From: Hymenobacter setariae
GTDB taxonomy: Bacteria > Bacteroidota > Bacteroidia > Cytophagales > Hymenobacteraceae
Assembly: GCF_007713685.1 (NCBI RefSeq)
Contig: NZ_VMRJ01000001.1
Location: forward strand, 726,129-790,128
DNA: 64,000 nucleotides
Reading direction: 5' to 3'
Of this stretch, positions 15,666-24,051 are shown piece by piece. The position numbers and the translations under genes were made by a program. The stretch's first letter is position 1. Each line of letters opens with the position of its first letter. The notes under the pieces were generated by a model. It saw nothing but the letters and a program-made list of their open reading frames with translations. It was not told the DNA's origin and ran no database searches.

Positions 15666-17386
15666 GCAAGCCCCGCAACTACATCGCCATCGCCAACCAG
15701 TATATCGAGGACGTGCTAAGCGGGCGCGTGCTAGCGTGTGAGTTGGTGCGGCTGGCCTGCCAGCGCCAGAAAAACGACTTGCAGCGCGCAGGCACCGAGG
15801 CGTTTCCCTACTGGTTTGATGAGGAAGAGGCCGCTAAGCCCTGCATGTTCATCGAGCTGCTGCCGCACATCGAAGGCGAGTGGGCGAAGAAAAAGCTTAA
15901 GCTGGTGCTCGAGCCCTGGCAGATATTCATCATCACCTGCCTGTTTGGGTGGCTCAAAGAAGATGGCAACCGCCGCTTTGTCAAGGCCTACATCGAGGTG
16001 GCCAAGAAGAACGGTAAGAGCGCGCTGGCCTCGGGCCTCGCGTTGTACATGCTGGCCGCCGATGGCGAAGAGGGCCCGCAGGTGTATTCGGGCGCTACCC
16101 GCCGCGAGCAGGCCGCTATTACGTGGGAGGTCAGCCGCAAGATGGTGGAGAAATCGCCGGACCTGCAGCGTGAGCTAGGGGTAAAAGTCAGTGCCAATAC
16201 TATCTACTGCGAGCTAAACGGTGGCTTTTACCGGGCCCTCAGCAAAGAAAAGGGCGGTAACCAGGATGGCATTAACACCCACTTCGGGCTAGCTGATGAG
16301 CTGCACGCCCACCCTAAGCCCGACCTGGTGGAGAACATGGAAACCAGTATGGCCGCCCGCGCCCAGGCGATGCTGTTCCAGATTACCACGGCCGGCTTTA
16401 ACCTGGCCGGGGTGTGCTTCAACACGCGGGCGCTGTGCGTGAAAATTCTGAAAGAAGTGGTAGATGCCGAGCACTATTTTGCCATCATCTTCACCATTGA
16501 TGAGGAAGATGACTGGACCGACCCCGCCGTGTGGCCGAAGTCAAACCCCAACTGGGGCGTATCCATCGACCCTAAGAAGTTCGCGGCCGAGGCTGCCGAG
16601 GCCAAAGCCGACGCTACCAAAGAGGGCTACTTCGTTACCAAGCGCCTCAACGTGTGGCGCAATGCCAAGGCCGCCTGGATGAACATGATTGCCTGGAAAG
16701 CCTGCGCCAATCCGTCCTTAACGCTGGAAGATTTTGTAGGTGAGGAGTGTTACGTCGGGCTCGACCTCGCCAATTCGACTGACATTGCCGCCCTGGTTTT
16801 CATCATCATTCGCGGCAACCAAGTATTTGTTATTCCGCGCTTCTATCTGCCGGAAAGCGAGGCCGAAACGGGCGAGGGTGCTCACTACGCCGGCTGGGCC
16901 ATCGACGGCCATCTGACGCTGACGCCCGGCAACGTGACCGACCAGAACCTGATTCAAGACGACCTGCGGGCCGCGGCCAGCGTGGTGCACATCAAAGGCA
17001 TGGCCTACGACCCCTGGCAGGCCAAGAAGTTCGCCACCGAGATTGAGCAGGAGGGTATCGCCACGATAGAGTACCGCAACACGGTGCCCAATTTCAGCGC
17101 ACCCATGAAGTCAGTGTTTGCCATGGTGAAGGACGTGCTCACGCCCGAGGAAAAGCGCAGCGCCAAGAATTACCAGCTGGTCCACGACGGCAGCCCCGTT
17201 ATGGGCTGGATGATGAGCAACGTAGTGGCCAATATCGACGCCAAGGATAATATCTACCCGCGCAAAGAGCAGGCGAAGAATAAAATCGACGGGCCAGTAG
17301 CGTTGATTATGGCCGTGGGTGCCTGGGGCGGATTCGAAGATGCCCCCACCAGCATCTATGAAGAGCGTGGCCTGCGGGTGCTATAG
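15662..17386 (+). CDS. terminase large subunit
   Basis: This 574-aa protein is the packaging motor and nuclease. The ATPase part has VAKKNGKSALASG (residues about 112-124) as Walker A and GLADELHAH (about 210) as Walker B with the catalytic Glu. The nuclease part has VGLDLANSTD (about 365) and the later acidic positions around AYDPWQAKKF. It matches HK97/P27-associated terminases in length and order. I chose the ATG at 15,662, which overlaps the preceding stop; the ATG at 15,647 is possible. The first copy of the GC-rich element follows at 17,390. Confidence 0.95.
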   Translation: MSKPRNYIAIANQYIEDVLSGRVLACELVRLACQRQKNDLQRAGTEAFPYWFDEEEAAKPCMFIELLPHIEGEWAKKKLKLVLEPWQIFIITCLFGWLKEDGNRRFVKAYIEVAKKNGKSALASGLALYMLAADGEEGPQVYSGATRREQAAITWEVSRKMVEKSPDLQRELGVKVSANTIYCELNGGFYRALSKEKGGNQDGINTHFGLADELHAHPKPDLVENMETSMAARAQAMLFQITTAGFNLAGVCFNTRALCVKILKEVVDAEHYFAIIFTIDEEDDWTDPAVWPKSNPNWGVSIDPKKFAAEAAEAKADATKEGYFVTKRLNVWRNAKAAWMNMIAWKACANPSLTLEDFVGEECYVGLDLANSTDIAALVFIIIRGNQVFVIPRFYLPESEAETGEGAHYAGWAIDGHLTLTPGNVTDQNLIQDDLRAAASVVHIKGMAYDPWQAKKFATEIEQEGIATIEYRNTVPNFSAPMKSVFAMVKDVLTPEEKRSAKNYQLVHDGSPVMGWMMSNVVANIDAKDNIYPRKEQAKNKIDGPVALIMAVGAWGGFEDAPTSIYEERGLRVL

Positions 17387-17389
17387 GCG

Positions 17390-17466
17390 CTTGCCCCGCC
17401 TTGCCCCGCCTAAGATTGCAGCCCGCCTAGGGTCAGTCGGAGCTTTGACACAGTTCAAGCCCGACT
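17390..17466. repeat. GC-rich intergenic element, copy A
   Basis: The region begins with the tandem decamer core CTTGCCCCGCCTTGCCCCGC at 17,390-17,409. Cores at 27,612 and 30,952 are nearly identical. A diverged GGAGCTTTGAC follows, where the other copies have GGAACTTCGGG. It fills the gap between TerL and portal genes. Confidence 0.6.
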
Positions 17467-18789
17467 ATGCCTTTCAACTTCTGGAATAACTCTGCTGCGC
17501 GCTCCGCTGCTACCCCGCTTCAAGCGGCGGTGTCGGCTGAGCGCGAGCAGCGCAGTGCTGGCGTAGTCGAATCGGTTAGTACCGAAAGCAATGATGCCCG
17601 CCTGCTGGGCATCCTAGGCTTTGGCGGTGGTAGTGTGGCGGGTGTGCCCGTCAACCAGCAGACGGTGATGAGCATTGCCGCGGTCTATGCCGCAGTTAAT
17701 GCCATCAGTCAGGATATTGCCGGGCTGCCCTGCCAGTTGTTCGAGCAAACGACTACCGGCCGCGAGCGGGTGAGTGGCCATGCCGCCACGCCTATTCTCA
17801 ATCTAAAGGCTTCGGGCCTGCAAAACAGCTTCCAGTTTCGGCAAACGTCAATGGCCGTCACGCTGCTGCGAGGCAACTCCTATGGCTTGATTGAGCGCGC
17901 TGGCAAGCTAAAGCCGGTGCAGGTGCATTTCAAGCACCCCGACGAAACGACCGTGTTCAAGTCGGGCGGCCGCCTGTGGTACCGCTTCAGTGGCGACCCC
18001 AAGACCTATGCTGACTACGACGTGCTGCACTTTCGAGGCCTGAGCCTCGACGGCGTAATGGGCGTGTCAGTCATTCACTATTTCCGCGAAACGTTCGGCA
18101 AGGGTCTGGCTGCGTCGAAAGCTCATACTAGCTTCTACCAGAACGGCGCCAAGCCCTCGGGCACGCTGGAGATGGAAAAGGGCACGCTGACCGACGCCGC
18201 AGCAGCTCGCCTCTCCGCATCCTTTGCTGCCCAATACGCTGGTATTGAAAATGCTGGCAAGCCCATCTTATTGGAGGAGGGCCTGAAATACAAGGCCATT
18301 AGCCTAACACCCGAAGATGCTGAATTTATCAGCATCCATAAGCTCACGCGAAGCGATATTTTTAGCATTCTGCGCTTTCCGCCGCACAAAGGTGGCGATT
18401 TGGAGCGCTCGACTAACAACAACATTGAGCAGCAAAGCCTCGACTACGTGGGCGATACGCTCATGCCCTGGCTGCTGAATTTCGAGCAGGAGTACCGGCT
18501 GAAGCTACTACTGCCTTCTGAGGTCGAAAACCGCTATTTCAAACACAATCTGGCCGCCCTGCTGCGCGCTGACGCCACGGCCCGCGCCAACTACTACCAG
18601 AAGCTGGTGCAGGCCGGCATCTATTCCATCAACGAGGTACGCGAAATGGAAGAGCGCAACGCCATCGACGGTGGCGACCGCCACTTGGTGCAGGTCAACC
18701 AGATGCCGCTCGATAAGATGGACGAAACACTGGCCGCCCGCAACGCTAAACCCGCTAATACGCCGCCCCCGGCCCCTGAAAATGAGTAA
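17467..18789 (+). CDS. portal protein, HK97 family
   Basis: This 440-aa protein forms the dodecameric DNA entry ring. The N-terminus MPFNFWNNSA, the segment TVMSIAAVYAAVNAISQDIAGLP, the ILNLKASGLQNSFQFRQTSM region and the late KAISLTPEDAEFI and FRFPPHKGG-like LRFPPHKGG are typical of the family. Its position between TerL and the prohead protease confirms it. The stop overlaps the protease start by 8 bp. Confidence 0.95.
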   Translation: MPFNFWNNSAARSAATPLQAAVSAEREQRSAGVVESVSTESNDARLLGILGFGGGSVAGVPVNQQTVMSIAAVYAAVNAISQDIAGLPCQLFEQTTTGRERVSGHAATPILNLKASGLQNSFQFRQTSMAVTLLRGNSYGLIERAGKLKPVQVHFKHPDETTVFKSGGRLWYRFSGDPKTYADYDVLHFRGLSLDGVMGVSVIHYFRETFGKGLAASKAHTSFYQNGAKPSGTLEMEKGTLTDAAAARLSASFAAQYAGIENAGKPILLEEGLKYKAISLTPEDAEFISIHKLTRSDIFSILRFPPHKGGDLERSTNNNIEQQSLDYVGDTLMPWLLNFEQEYRLKLLLPSEVENRYFKHNLAALLRADATARANYYQKLVQAGIYSINEVREMEERNAIDGGDRHLVQVNQMPLDKMDETLAARNAKPANTPPPAPENE

Positions 18790-19432
18790 GCCCCTGCACC
18801 TACCCGAAGGCCGGGAGGCCCGTGTTGTCACCACCCCGCCCAGTATTGAGTACCGCGCCATTGACGGTGGTGGGCAGGAGCCTGCTGCTTTTATCGGGCA
18901 GGCCATCGTCTGTGGCGTGCGTAGTAGCCCCCTAGGCTACGCCGGCTTTCGCTTCGTGGAAATCATCGACGCCCGGGCCCTGGATGCCACGGACATTTCG
19001 GATGTGATTGGGGTATTCAATCACGACCCCGACCAGCTGCTGGGGCGCACTCGCAATAACACGCTGGAGCTCACCCGCACGCAGGACGGTGGCTTGAGCT
19101 ACCGCATCCCCTACGACGCACAGGACCCCGACCACCAGCGGGTGATGCGCAAGATTGAGCGCGGCGACGTCGACGGCAGCAGCTTTTTGTTTCGGGCTAA
19201 AAAAGACGACTGGCAAGAGGAACAGGACGCAGCCGGTGGCAGCCTCTACGTGCGCACGGTGTTAGAAATCGAAACCCTGTACGACGTGTGCCCGGTGACT
19301 TCACCGGCTTACCCTGATGCCACGGCGGCCAAGCGCAGCCACGACGCCTACCAGCAGGAGCACCCTATGCCGCCCATCGGGCCGTGCATGGATATGCTTG
19401 AAAAAGAGCTTGCTCTTGCCATCATTAGTTAA
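18782..19432 (+). CDS. HK97 family prohead protease
   Basis: This 216-aa protein matures the capsid by cleaving the delta domain of the major capsid protein. Catalytic residues are visible as His81 in GVFNHDPDQLLGRT and Ser133/Ser134 in VDGSSFLF, with the conserved VCPVTSPAYPDA segment following. The start at 18,782 lies inside the portal gene end. The frame is open from 18,671, but that part shadows the portal. It is followed after a 33-bp leader by the capsid gene. Confidence 0.92.
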   Translation: MSKPLHLPEGREARVVTTPPSIEYRAIDGGGQEPAAFIGQAIVCGVRSSPLGYAGFRFVEIIDARALDATDISDVIGVFNHDPDQLLGRTRNNTLELTRTQDGGLSYRIPYDAQDPDHQRVMRKIERGDVDGSSFLFRAKKDDWQEEQDAAGGSLYVRTVLEIETLYDVCPVTSPAYPDATAAKRSHDAYQQEHPMPPIGPCMDMLEKELALAIIS

Positions 19433-19435
19433 TTC

Positions 19436-19465
19436 ACTCACTCACCTTTTTTCTGCAAATTTTTT
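19436..19465 (+). promoter_or_regulatory. pyrimidine-rich leader of capsid gene
   Basis: The segment ACTCACCTTTTTTCTGCAAA (19,437-19,456) lies about 9 nt before the capsid ATG. Near-identical segments precede the tail-tube ATG (22,752), and shorter versions precede 23,318 and 36,355. It may act as a translation or mRNA-stability element in a clade with weak Shine-Dalgarno use. Confidence 0.5.
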
Positions 19466-20767
19466 ATGAACGAACTGCAACGGCTGCGTGAGAAACGCGC
19501 CAAGAAAGTTGAAGAGGCTCAGGCCATTTTCAACAAAGCCAAGGGCGAAAGCCGTAGCCTGAACGCCGAAGAGGTGCCGGTCTACGACAGACTCATGGCC
19601 GAGGTGCGCAGCCTTGCCACTGACATTCAGCGTGCGGAAGAGCAAGAAGAACTCGCCCGTGAAACTGCTGGCAATACCCAGCCAATCAACAACCATAATA
19701 CGCAGGAGGCCCGTGACCTGTCGAAGTACTCGCTGCTGAAAGTGGTGCGCTCCATGTCAGGCGGTGCGCCCCTGGAAGGCATCGAGCGCGAAATGCACCA
19801 GCAAGCAGTTGCTGAAGCACGCGCCCTAGGCCAAGACGTGAATGGGGTAGGCATTCCGCAGATGCTACTCAGCCGCCGCGACAACTCGATTACCCAGCCC
19901 ACCCAGCCCGAGGATGGCTCGGCCGTGAAGGCTGTGGACACGGTTCGCCCCATCATCGACTTGGCCCGCCCTAAATCGGTGCTGCGTGCGCTAGGCGCTA
20001 CGTTCCTGACGGGCTTGGTAGGTGACGTTGGCGTGCCTTCTCTCTCGCAGGGTGCCAAATCGACGTTCAAGGGTGAAATCGAAACCCTTGACAAGTCGAA
20101 TCAGAAGTTCAAGGACGCGAAGCTCACGCCGCACCGCATGGGTACGTGGGTGCGCCGTAGCAAGCAGTTTTTAGCCCAAACCTCCCCAGGCGTCGAGGCG
20201 CTGCTGCGGGGTGACCTCGAAAAGAGCGTGGTGCAGGAGCTGGAGCGCGTGGCCATCAATGGCGACGGCCAAGACAACGAGCCGCTGGGCATCCTCAATT
20301 ACAACGACATTCTGCAATTGGTGCTGGGCGCCAACGGCGCAGCGCCCGACCGTGACACCCTGGTGTTGCTGGAAGCCTTGGTAGAAGGTCAAAACCTGGC
20401 GCTCGACTCGTCGGGCTATCTCATCAACGTGGCCACTAAGGCGAAGCTCAAGCGCACGAAGGTGGACGCTGGCTCGGGCTTGTTCTTGATGAACAGCAAC
20501 ACGGAGCTTAACGGCTACCCCGTGCAGGTAACGACCAACGTTCCGCGCGACCTGAGCAAGGGCACCAGTGCCAGCAAGCTATCGGCCGCCATTTTCGGCG
20601 ACTGGAGCCAGTTGCTCATCGGCCAGTGGGGTGGCCTCGACATCACGGTGGATAACATCACCCTAGCCAAGCAGGGTCAGGTGGAAATCATCATCCAGAC
20701 GTTCCACGATGTGCTGGCGGCCCAGCCCAAGGCATTTGCGGCCGTGAAAGACCTGCTCACTGAGTAG
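19466..20767 (+). CDS. major capsid protein, HK97 family
   Basis: This 433-aa protein should build the icosahedral shell. Residues 1-85 are a charged coiled-coil delta domain (LQRLREKRAKKVEEAQAIFN), probably removed by the preceding protease within about 85-125. The remainder has the typical N-arm and P/A domain sequence, such as VDTVRPIIDLARPKSVLR, TWVRRSKQFLAQTSPGVEAL and GDWSQLLIGQWGGLDI near the C-terminus. Length fits HK97-fold capsid proteins. A hairpin terminator follows 13 bp after the stop, suggesting this gene is boosted in a transcript of its own or sits before an attenuator. Confidence 0.95.
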   Translation: MNELQRLREKRAKKVEEAQAIFNKAKGESRSLNAEEVPVYDRLMAEVRSLATDIQRAEEQEELARETAGNTQPINNHNTQEARDLSKYSLLKVVRSMSGGAPLEGIEREMHQQAVAEARALGQDVNGVGIPQMLLSRRDNSITQPTQPEDGSAVKAVDTVRPIIDLARPKSVLRALGATFLTGLVGDVGVPSLSQGAKSTFKGEIETLDKSNQKFKDAKLTPHRMGTWVRRSKQFLAQTSPGVEALLRGDLEKSVVQELERVAINGDGQDNEPLGILNYNDILQLVLGANGAAPDRDTLVLLEALVEGQNLALDSSGYLINVATKAKLKRTKVDAGSGLFLMNSNTELNGYPVQVTTNVPRDLSKGTSASKLSAAIFGDWSQLLIGQWGGLDITVDNITLAKQGQVEIIIQTFHDVLAAQPKAFAAVKDLLTE

Positions 20768-20780
20768 CATAACCTGAAAA

Positions 20781-20808
20781 AGCCTGGCTGGCAGTAGCTG
20801 GCCAGGCT
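20781..20808 (+). terminator. hairpin after capsid gene
   Basis: AGCCTGGC pairs perfectly with GCCAGGCT around a 12-nt loop. A short TTTT comes 5-8 nt later. Placed after the highly expressed capsid gene, it may reduce read-through to the connector genes. Confidence 0.6.
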
Positions 20809-20835
20809 ATGGTTTTACCCTAATTATTCCGTGTT

Positions 20836-21117
20836 ATGTCGCAAACTGCTGAGCAAAAGGCCGCAAAAGAGGTCGAAAAAGCCCAGAAAGAAGCCGAAAA
20901 AGCAGCAAAAGAGGCTGCTGACAAGCAAAACCAGCTTGAAAGCGGCGAAAAGGCTGCTGAAACCCAGAAAATCAAGTTTTTGCGCTCGCATCCGCGCTAT
21001 GGCTACTGGCCCGGCGATACCGCCGACCTCGCGGCTGAGCATGTGGAGTTACTGACTAGTGGCGGCTTTGCCGAACTGGTAGCGGCGCCTGAAACCGAGT
21101 CTGAAAACGAAGAATAA
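20836..21117 (+). CDS. small head-associated protein with coiled coil
   Basis: This 93-aa protein has an extreme Lys/Ala/Glu helix in residues 1-48 (a coiled coil), then a compact domain (FLRSHPRYGYWPGDTADLAA then EHVELLTSGGFAEL). Proteins with this last pattern commonly sit after the capsid gene in HK97-type phages. Scaffold, decoration or head-tail functions are possible; I cannot choose. It ends 9 bp before the connector gene. Confidence 0.65.
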   Translation: MSQTAEQKAAKEVEKAQKEAEKAAKEAADKQNQLESGEKAAETQKIKFLRSHPRYGYWPGDTADLAAEHVELLTSGGFAELVAAPETESENEE

Positions 21118-21126
21118 CCTCCTAAG

Positions 21127-21507
21127 ATGCTCACCCTCGCCGACGTAAAGACCCACCTCAAGCTCGACCCCACCGCCACGGATGAGGACGCGCTGCTGAC
21201 TGGCTATTTGGCGGCGGCGCTGGGCATGTTCCGCACCGAAAGCAAGCGCCGCTGGCCCGACGTGGGCGAGCCGGCGCTTGCCAAGGCCAGCGACCCGGCT
21301 ATCAACCCGCCCACGCTGGTATTTCTGCGCTACGCGGACTATACCGTGCTCAGTCCCGACGAGCAGGCTATGGCTGACCAGTATATCCTACTCACCCTAG
21401 GGCACTGGTATGAAAACCGCGGCTCGGTGGCGGTGGGCCTGAACGTGACAGAGGTGCCGCAGACGGTCAAAATGCTGATGAATCTTTTGAGGGAGCCAAC
21501 GCTATGA
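21127..21507 (+). CDS. head-tail connector, gp6-like
   Basis: This 126-aa protein starts LTLADVKTHLKLDPTATDED and continues with helices ending in a long C-terminal helix. This is the pattern of phage gp6-like/DNA packaging connector proteins that extend the portal ring. The next gene overlaps its stop by 4 bp. Confidence 0.85.
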   Translation: MLTLADVKTHLKLDPTATDEDALLTGYLAAALGMFRTESKRRWPDVGEPALAKASDPAINPPTLVFLRYADYTVLSPDEQAMADQYILLTLGHWYENRGSVAVGLNVTEVPQTVKMLMNLLREPTL

Positions 21508-21827
21508 ACTTCGGCCAGCTCGACCGCCTCATCACCCTGCAAAAACCCATGCCCGCCCCAGCCAACAGCTTCGGCGGCTCGGGTCAGCAGTCCACGTTTA
21601 CCGATGTGGCCCAGGTGTATGCCAAGGTCGATAGCGTGCCGGGCAGTGAGGGCTTTGTGGGCGACCAACTCACGGCCACCCAGCGGCAGAAAATCACTAT
21701 CCGCTACCGGGCCGATGTGGCACCCGACTGGCAGCTGGTTATCGACGGCCGCACCTTTCAGATTACTGACTTACAGCAATTCGGCCGCCGTGTAGGGCTG
21801 CTTTTATTCGTCTATTCCCGTGGCTAA
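21504..21827 (+). CDS. head closure (head-tail adaptor) protein
   Basis: This 107-aa protein begins MNFGQLDRLITLQKPM and has the beta-barrel pattern FTDVAQVYAKVDSVPGSEGF, QRQKITIRYRADV and LVIDGRTFQITDLQQFGRR. These are strong features of the SPP1 gp16/HK97 gp7-type closure family. It overlaps both neighbours by 4-8 bp. Confidence 0.88.
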   Translation: MNFGQLDRLITLQKPMPAPANSFGGSGQQSTFTDVAQVYAKVDSVPGSEGFVGDQLTATQRQKITIRYRADVAPDWQLVIDGRTFQITDLQQFGRRVGLLLFVYSRG

Positions 21828-22317
21828 GAATTTATCCTTTGTAGGCATTGAGGAGCTAGGCCAAGTGCTCGACGGACTATCGGGCGATAAGAAGCTCAGC
21901 AACAAAGTGGTGCGTGGCATCCTCAACAAGGCAGCTAAACCCATCATTGCTGAGGCTCAGAGCCGCGTTTCGAAAGAGAACGGCGACCTACAAAAAAGCA
22001 TCGGCTCCATTCCCGGCCGCGGCCGTGGCAAAGGGGAGCAAGTATACGTCGGGCCTCGGCGCGGCGGGCGCTTCAAGGGCTACGCGGGCCATTTAGTTGA
22101 ATACGGTACGGCTCCGCACATCATCAAGGCCAAGGCAGCCGGCGGGCATTTGCACCTGCGCGGCAACGTGTTCGTCGAAGAGGTGCAGCATCCGGGCGCA
22201 GTGGCTAAGCCCTTCATGCGGCCTGCCTTCGACAGCAAGAAAGACGAGGCTATCGGCATCATCAAAGCCGAGTGCAAAAACATCATTGAAGACGCTTTTA
22301 AATCAGTTTTTAAATAG
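21820..22317 (+). CDS. tail completion protein, HK97 gp10 family
   Basis: This 165-aa protein has a GTG start at 21,820 inside the previous gene. Typical features are VVRGILNKAAKPIIAEAQSR, the glycine/arginine stretch YVGPRRGGRFKGYAGHLVEYGT, HPGAVAKPFMRPAFDSKKDE and a helical C-terminus. The family joins the head connector to the tail tube. Its stop shares a base with the next GTG start. Confidence 0.88.
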   Translation: MAKNLSFVGIEELGQVLDGLSGDKKLSNKVVRGILNKAAKPIIAEAQSRVSKENGDLQKSIGSIPGRGRGKGEQVYVGPRRGGRFKGYAGHLVEYGTAPHIIKAKAAGGHLHLRGNVFVEEVQHPGAVAKPFMRPAFDSKKDEAIGIIKAECKNIIEDAFKSVFK

Positions 22318-22721
22318 TGGAAGCCGGCGCCATCCTAAATACGCTGCTCAGCCAGGCCGCCCCCGTGGTAGCCCTGCTCGGCTATGTAGATAAGGACCAC
22401 CAGCAGCAGGTCCGTATCTACCCGGTGGTGGCGCCCCAGAAGACACCGCGGCCCTACTGCACTTACCAACTGGTGAGCCTAGTACCCGAAGCGGGCAGTT
22501 CTGCCGTGTGCCGCCTCGGCGATGTAGGCCGCGTGCAGCTCAGCCTCTACGCCGATGCCTACGACACCTTGGCTGCCCTCACCACGGCCGTGCGCGGCGC
22601 GTTGGACTACGCCGAGCCTGAGCCCGGCGTGTTTCTCGAGCCAGACAATCAGCAGGACCACCATGACAAGGATGCCGTCTGCCTTTTCCGCAGCTTGGAT
22701 TACCTGGTCGAATTGCCCTAA
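22317..22721 (+). CDS. tail terminator-like protein, DUF3168
   Basis: This 134-aa protein begins at GTG 22,317, interlocked with the previous stop. It has MEAGAILNTLLSQAAPVVAL, then PYCTYQLVS, VQLSLYADAYDTLAALTTAV and RSLDYLVELP, the normal order for the DUF3168 family. These proteins cap the tail tube at the head-proximal end. Confidence 0.85.
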   Translation: MEAGAILNTLLSQAAPVVALLGYVDKDHQQQVRIYPVVAPQKTPRPYCTYQLVSLVPEAGSSAVCRLGDVGRVQLSLYADAYDTLAALTTAVRGALDYAEPEPGVFLEPDNQQDHHDKDAVCLFRSLDYLVELP

Positions 22722-22751
22722 CTCTCTCACCTTTTTTTCTGCAAAATTTCT
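22721..22751 (+). promoter_or_regulatory. pyrimidine-rich leader of tail-tube gene
   Basis: CTCACCTTTTTTTCTGCAAA (22,726-22,745) lies about 6 nt before the ATG. It differs from the capsid gene leader by one extra T in the shared core. The pairing of this leader with the two most abundant virion proteins is the notable point. Confidence 0.5.
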
Positions 22752-23231
22752 ATGGCACTAGACAAAGTACAAGGCCGTGACGTCGGCATTGCAATTCAAA
22801 AAACAATCAATGCGGCCCTCGTTTACGCGCTGATTGGCTGCCTTACCGACTCAACATTTGATGTCGATACCGAAACCGACGAAGCGACTTGCATTGCCAG
22901 CGGGCAGTTCAAGGAGTTCATTGGAGGCCAAACTGGCTGGTCGCTGGGCGGCACGCTCAACGTACGCCAAGCCACCAACGACGCCAGTGGCCCCGGCGCT
23001 ACGGATGCCGACGATAACGTGACGGCTGAGAACCTGCTTGATATTCAGTTAAGCGAAAACAATCAGGTGCAGGTGCGCTATCGCATTGGCTCCAAGAAAG
23101 GCAGCGCGTGGTACACGGGGACGGGTATCATCACCAAGAGCAGCTTCAAAGGTCAGCTAAAAGGCATCGCTACCTACGCAATTACCATTCAGGGCTCAGG
23201 ACCACTAGTCAAGACGCTGGCACCCGCCTAG
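22752..23231 (+). CDS. major tail (tube) protein
   Basis: This 159-aa protein forms the tube rings. It has a beta-rich pattern with CIASGQFKEFIGGQTGWSLG, then AENLLDIQLSENNQVQVRYR and GTGIITKSSFKGQLKGIATY. This matches the tail-tube fold seen after DUF3168 proteins in siphophages. It is followed by a terminator-like hairpin and then the tail chaperone. Confidence 0.88.
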   Translation: MALDKVQGRDVGIAIQKTINAALVYALIGCLTDSTFDVDTETDEATCIASGQFKEFIGGQTGWSLGGTLNVRQATNDASGPGATDADDNVTAENLLDIQLSENNQVQVRYRIGSKKGSAWYTGTGIITKSSFKGQLKGIATYAITIQGSGPLVKTLAPA

Positions 23232-23256
23232 GTATCACTTCCAGGTGTTTCACAAA

Positions 23257-23287
23257 AAACCCGCCCGGCTTCCGTGGCGGGCTTTTT
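23257..23287 (+). terminator. hairpin after tail-tube gene
   Basis: CCCGCC (23,260-23,265) pairs with GGCGGG (23,276-23,281) around a 10-nt loop, followed by CTTTTT. It should give partial termination after this highly expressed gene. Confidence 0.6.
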
Positions 23288-23317
23288 GGGCGAAACCCAT
23301 TCTCTTTTTCTGCAATC

Positions 23318-23752
23318 ATGGAAGTCAATACCACCCCCAATACCGCCCGCGGTGAAGTGCGGCTTACGATTGCTGGCCAGCAGCACCCCGTGCGCTTCAA
23401 CCTCAATGTGATGCGCGATTGGAGCAAGCTCAGCGGCCGGCCGGCCAGCGAGTTCAACCTGGCTATCATCGAAGACCACATCGAGGCGTTTTCCAGCATC
23501 ATCACCTGCGCCATTCGCCGCTTCGTGCCAGCCTACCCCGAGTACGCGCAGGACTTGGCAGTGGACCTGCTTGAAGAAATGCCCCAGGCCGAGGCGGATG
23601 CCATCGCGGAAGCGATTACCGAGGCGACCGTGACCGTAAACCCTCTGCTGGCGTCGATGAGCAAGCAGTTAGCGGCCAAAATGCAGGCGCTGACTCCATC
23701 GACGCCGAGCGAGAATGGCGCGACTTCCGAGACTTCGCTTACGGCGAGCTAG
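23318..23752 (+). CDS. tail assembly chaperone, first frame (gpG-like)
   Basis: This 144-aa protein has MEVNTTPNTARGEVRLTIAG and RFNLNVMRDWSKLSGRPASE, features of siphophage tail chaperones that coat the tape measure before tube assembly. The ATG is preceded by CTCTTTTTCTGCAATC. The last part (TPSTPSENGATSETS) is low complexity. A second frame overlaps its end in the -1 position (see 23,803-24,051), the classical gpG/gpGT arrangement. The frame is open from 23,108, but that shadows the tube gene. Confidence 0.85.
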   Translation: MEVNTTPNTARGEVRLTIAGQQHPVRFNLNVMRDWSKLSGRPASEFNLAIIEDHIEAFSSIITCAIRRFVPAYPEYAQDLAVDLLEEMPQAEADAIAEAITEATVTVNPLLASMSKQLAAKMQALTPSTPSENGATSETSLTAS

Positions 23753-23802
23753 AGCTAAAGCCGGCCGAGTTCTGGGAGCTCACGCTAGCCGAGTTTGACA
23801 GC

Positions 23803-24051
23803 ATGGCTCGGGGCTACCGGCGGCGGCAAGAGCGCAAAGAACGTGAGGAGGTAGAGCAGTGGCGCCGCACGCGCTTGGTAGCTACCATTCTAGTAAACGC
23901 CCACCGTGGGGCCAGCCAACTGGCCCAGTCGCCTGAGGAGTTCATGGCTTTGCCCGGCGACCCGCCCCCAGCTCCGCCCATGAGCGAGGAAACATTTGAC
24001 GAGACCATGGCCCGCCTCGCTGAATTTGATAACCTACAAACTGCCGCATAA
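23803..24051 (+). CDS. tail assembly chaperone, -1 frame (gpT-like part)
   Basis: From its ATG the frame encodes 82 aa (MARGYRRRQERKEREEVEQW). The same frame is open upstream for more than 170 bp through the end of the preceding gene. There it reads DAEREWRDFRDFAYGELELK and PAEFWELTLAEFDSMARGYR, the signature of the second part of chaperones made by frameshifting. A shift from the first frame by -1 would make a fused protein of about 230-250 aa. I found no canonical XXXYYYZ heptamer; the A-run in GCCAAAATG at 23,675-23,683 is the best candidate. The tape measure starts right after its stop. Confidence 0.75.
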   Translation: MARGYRRRQERKEREEVEQWRRTRLVATILVNAHRGASQLAQSPEEFMALPGDPPPAPPMSEETFDETMARLAEFDNLQTAA

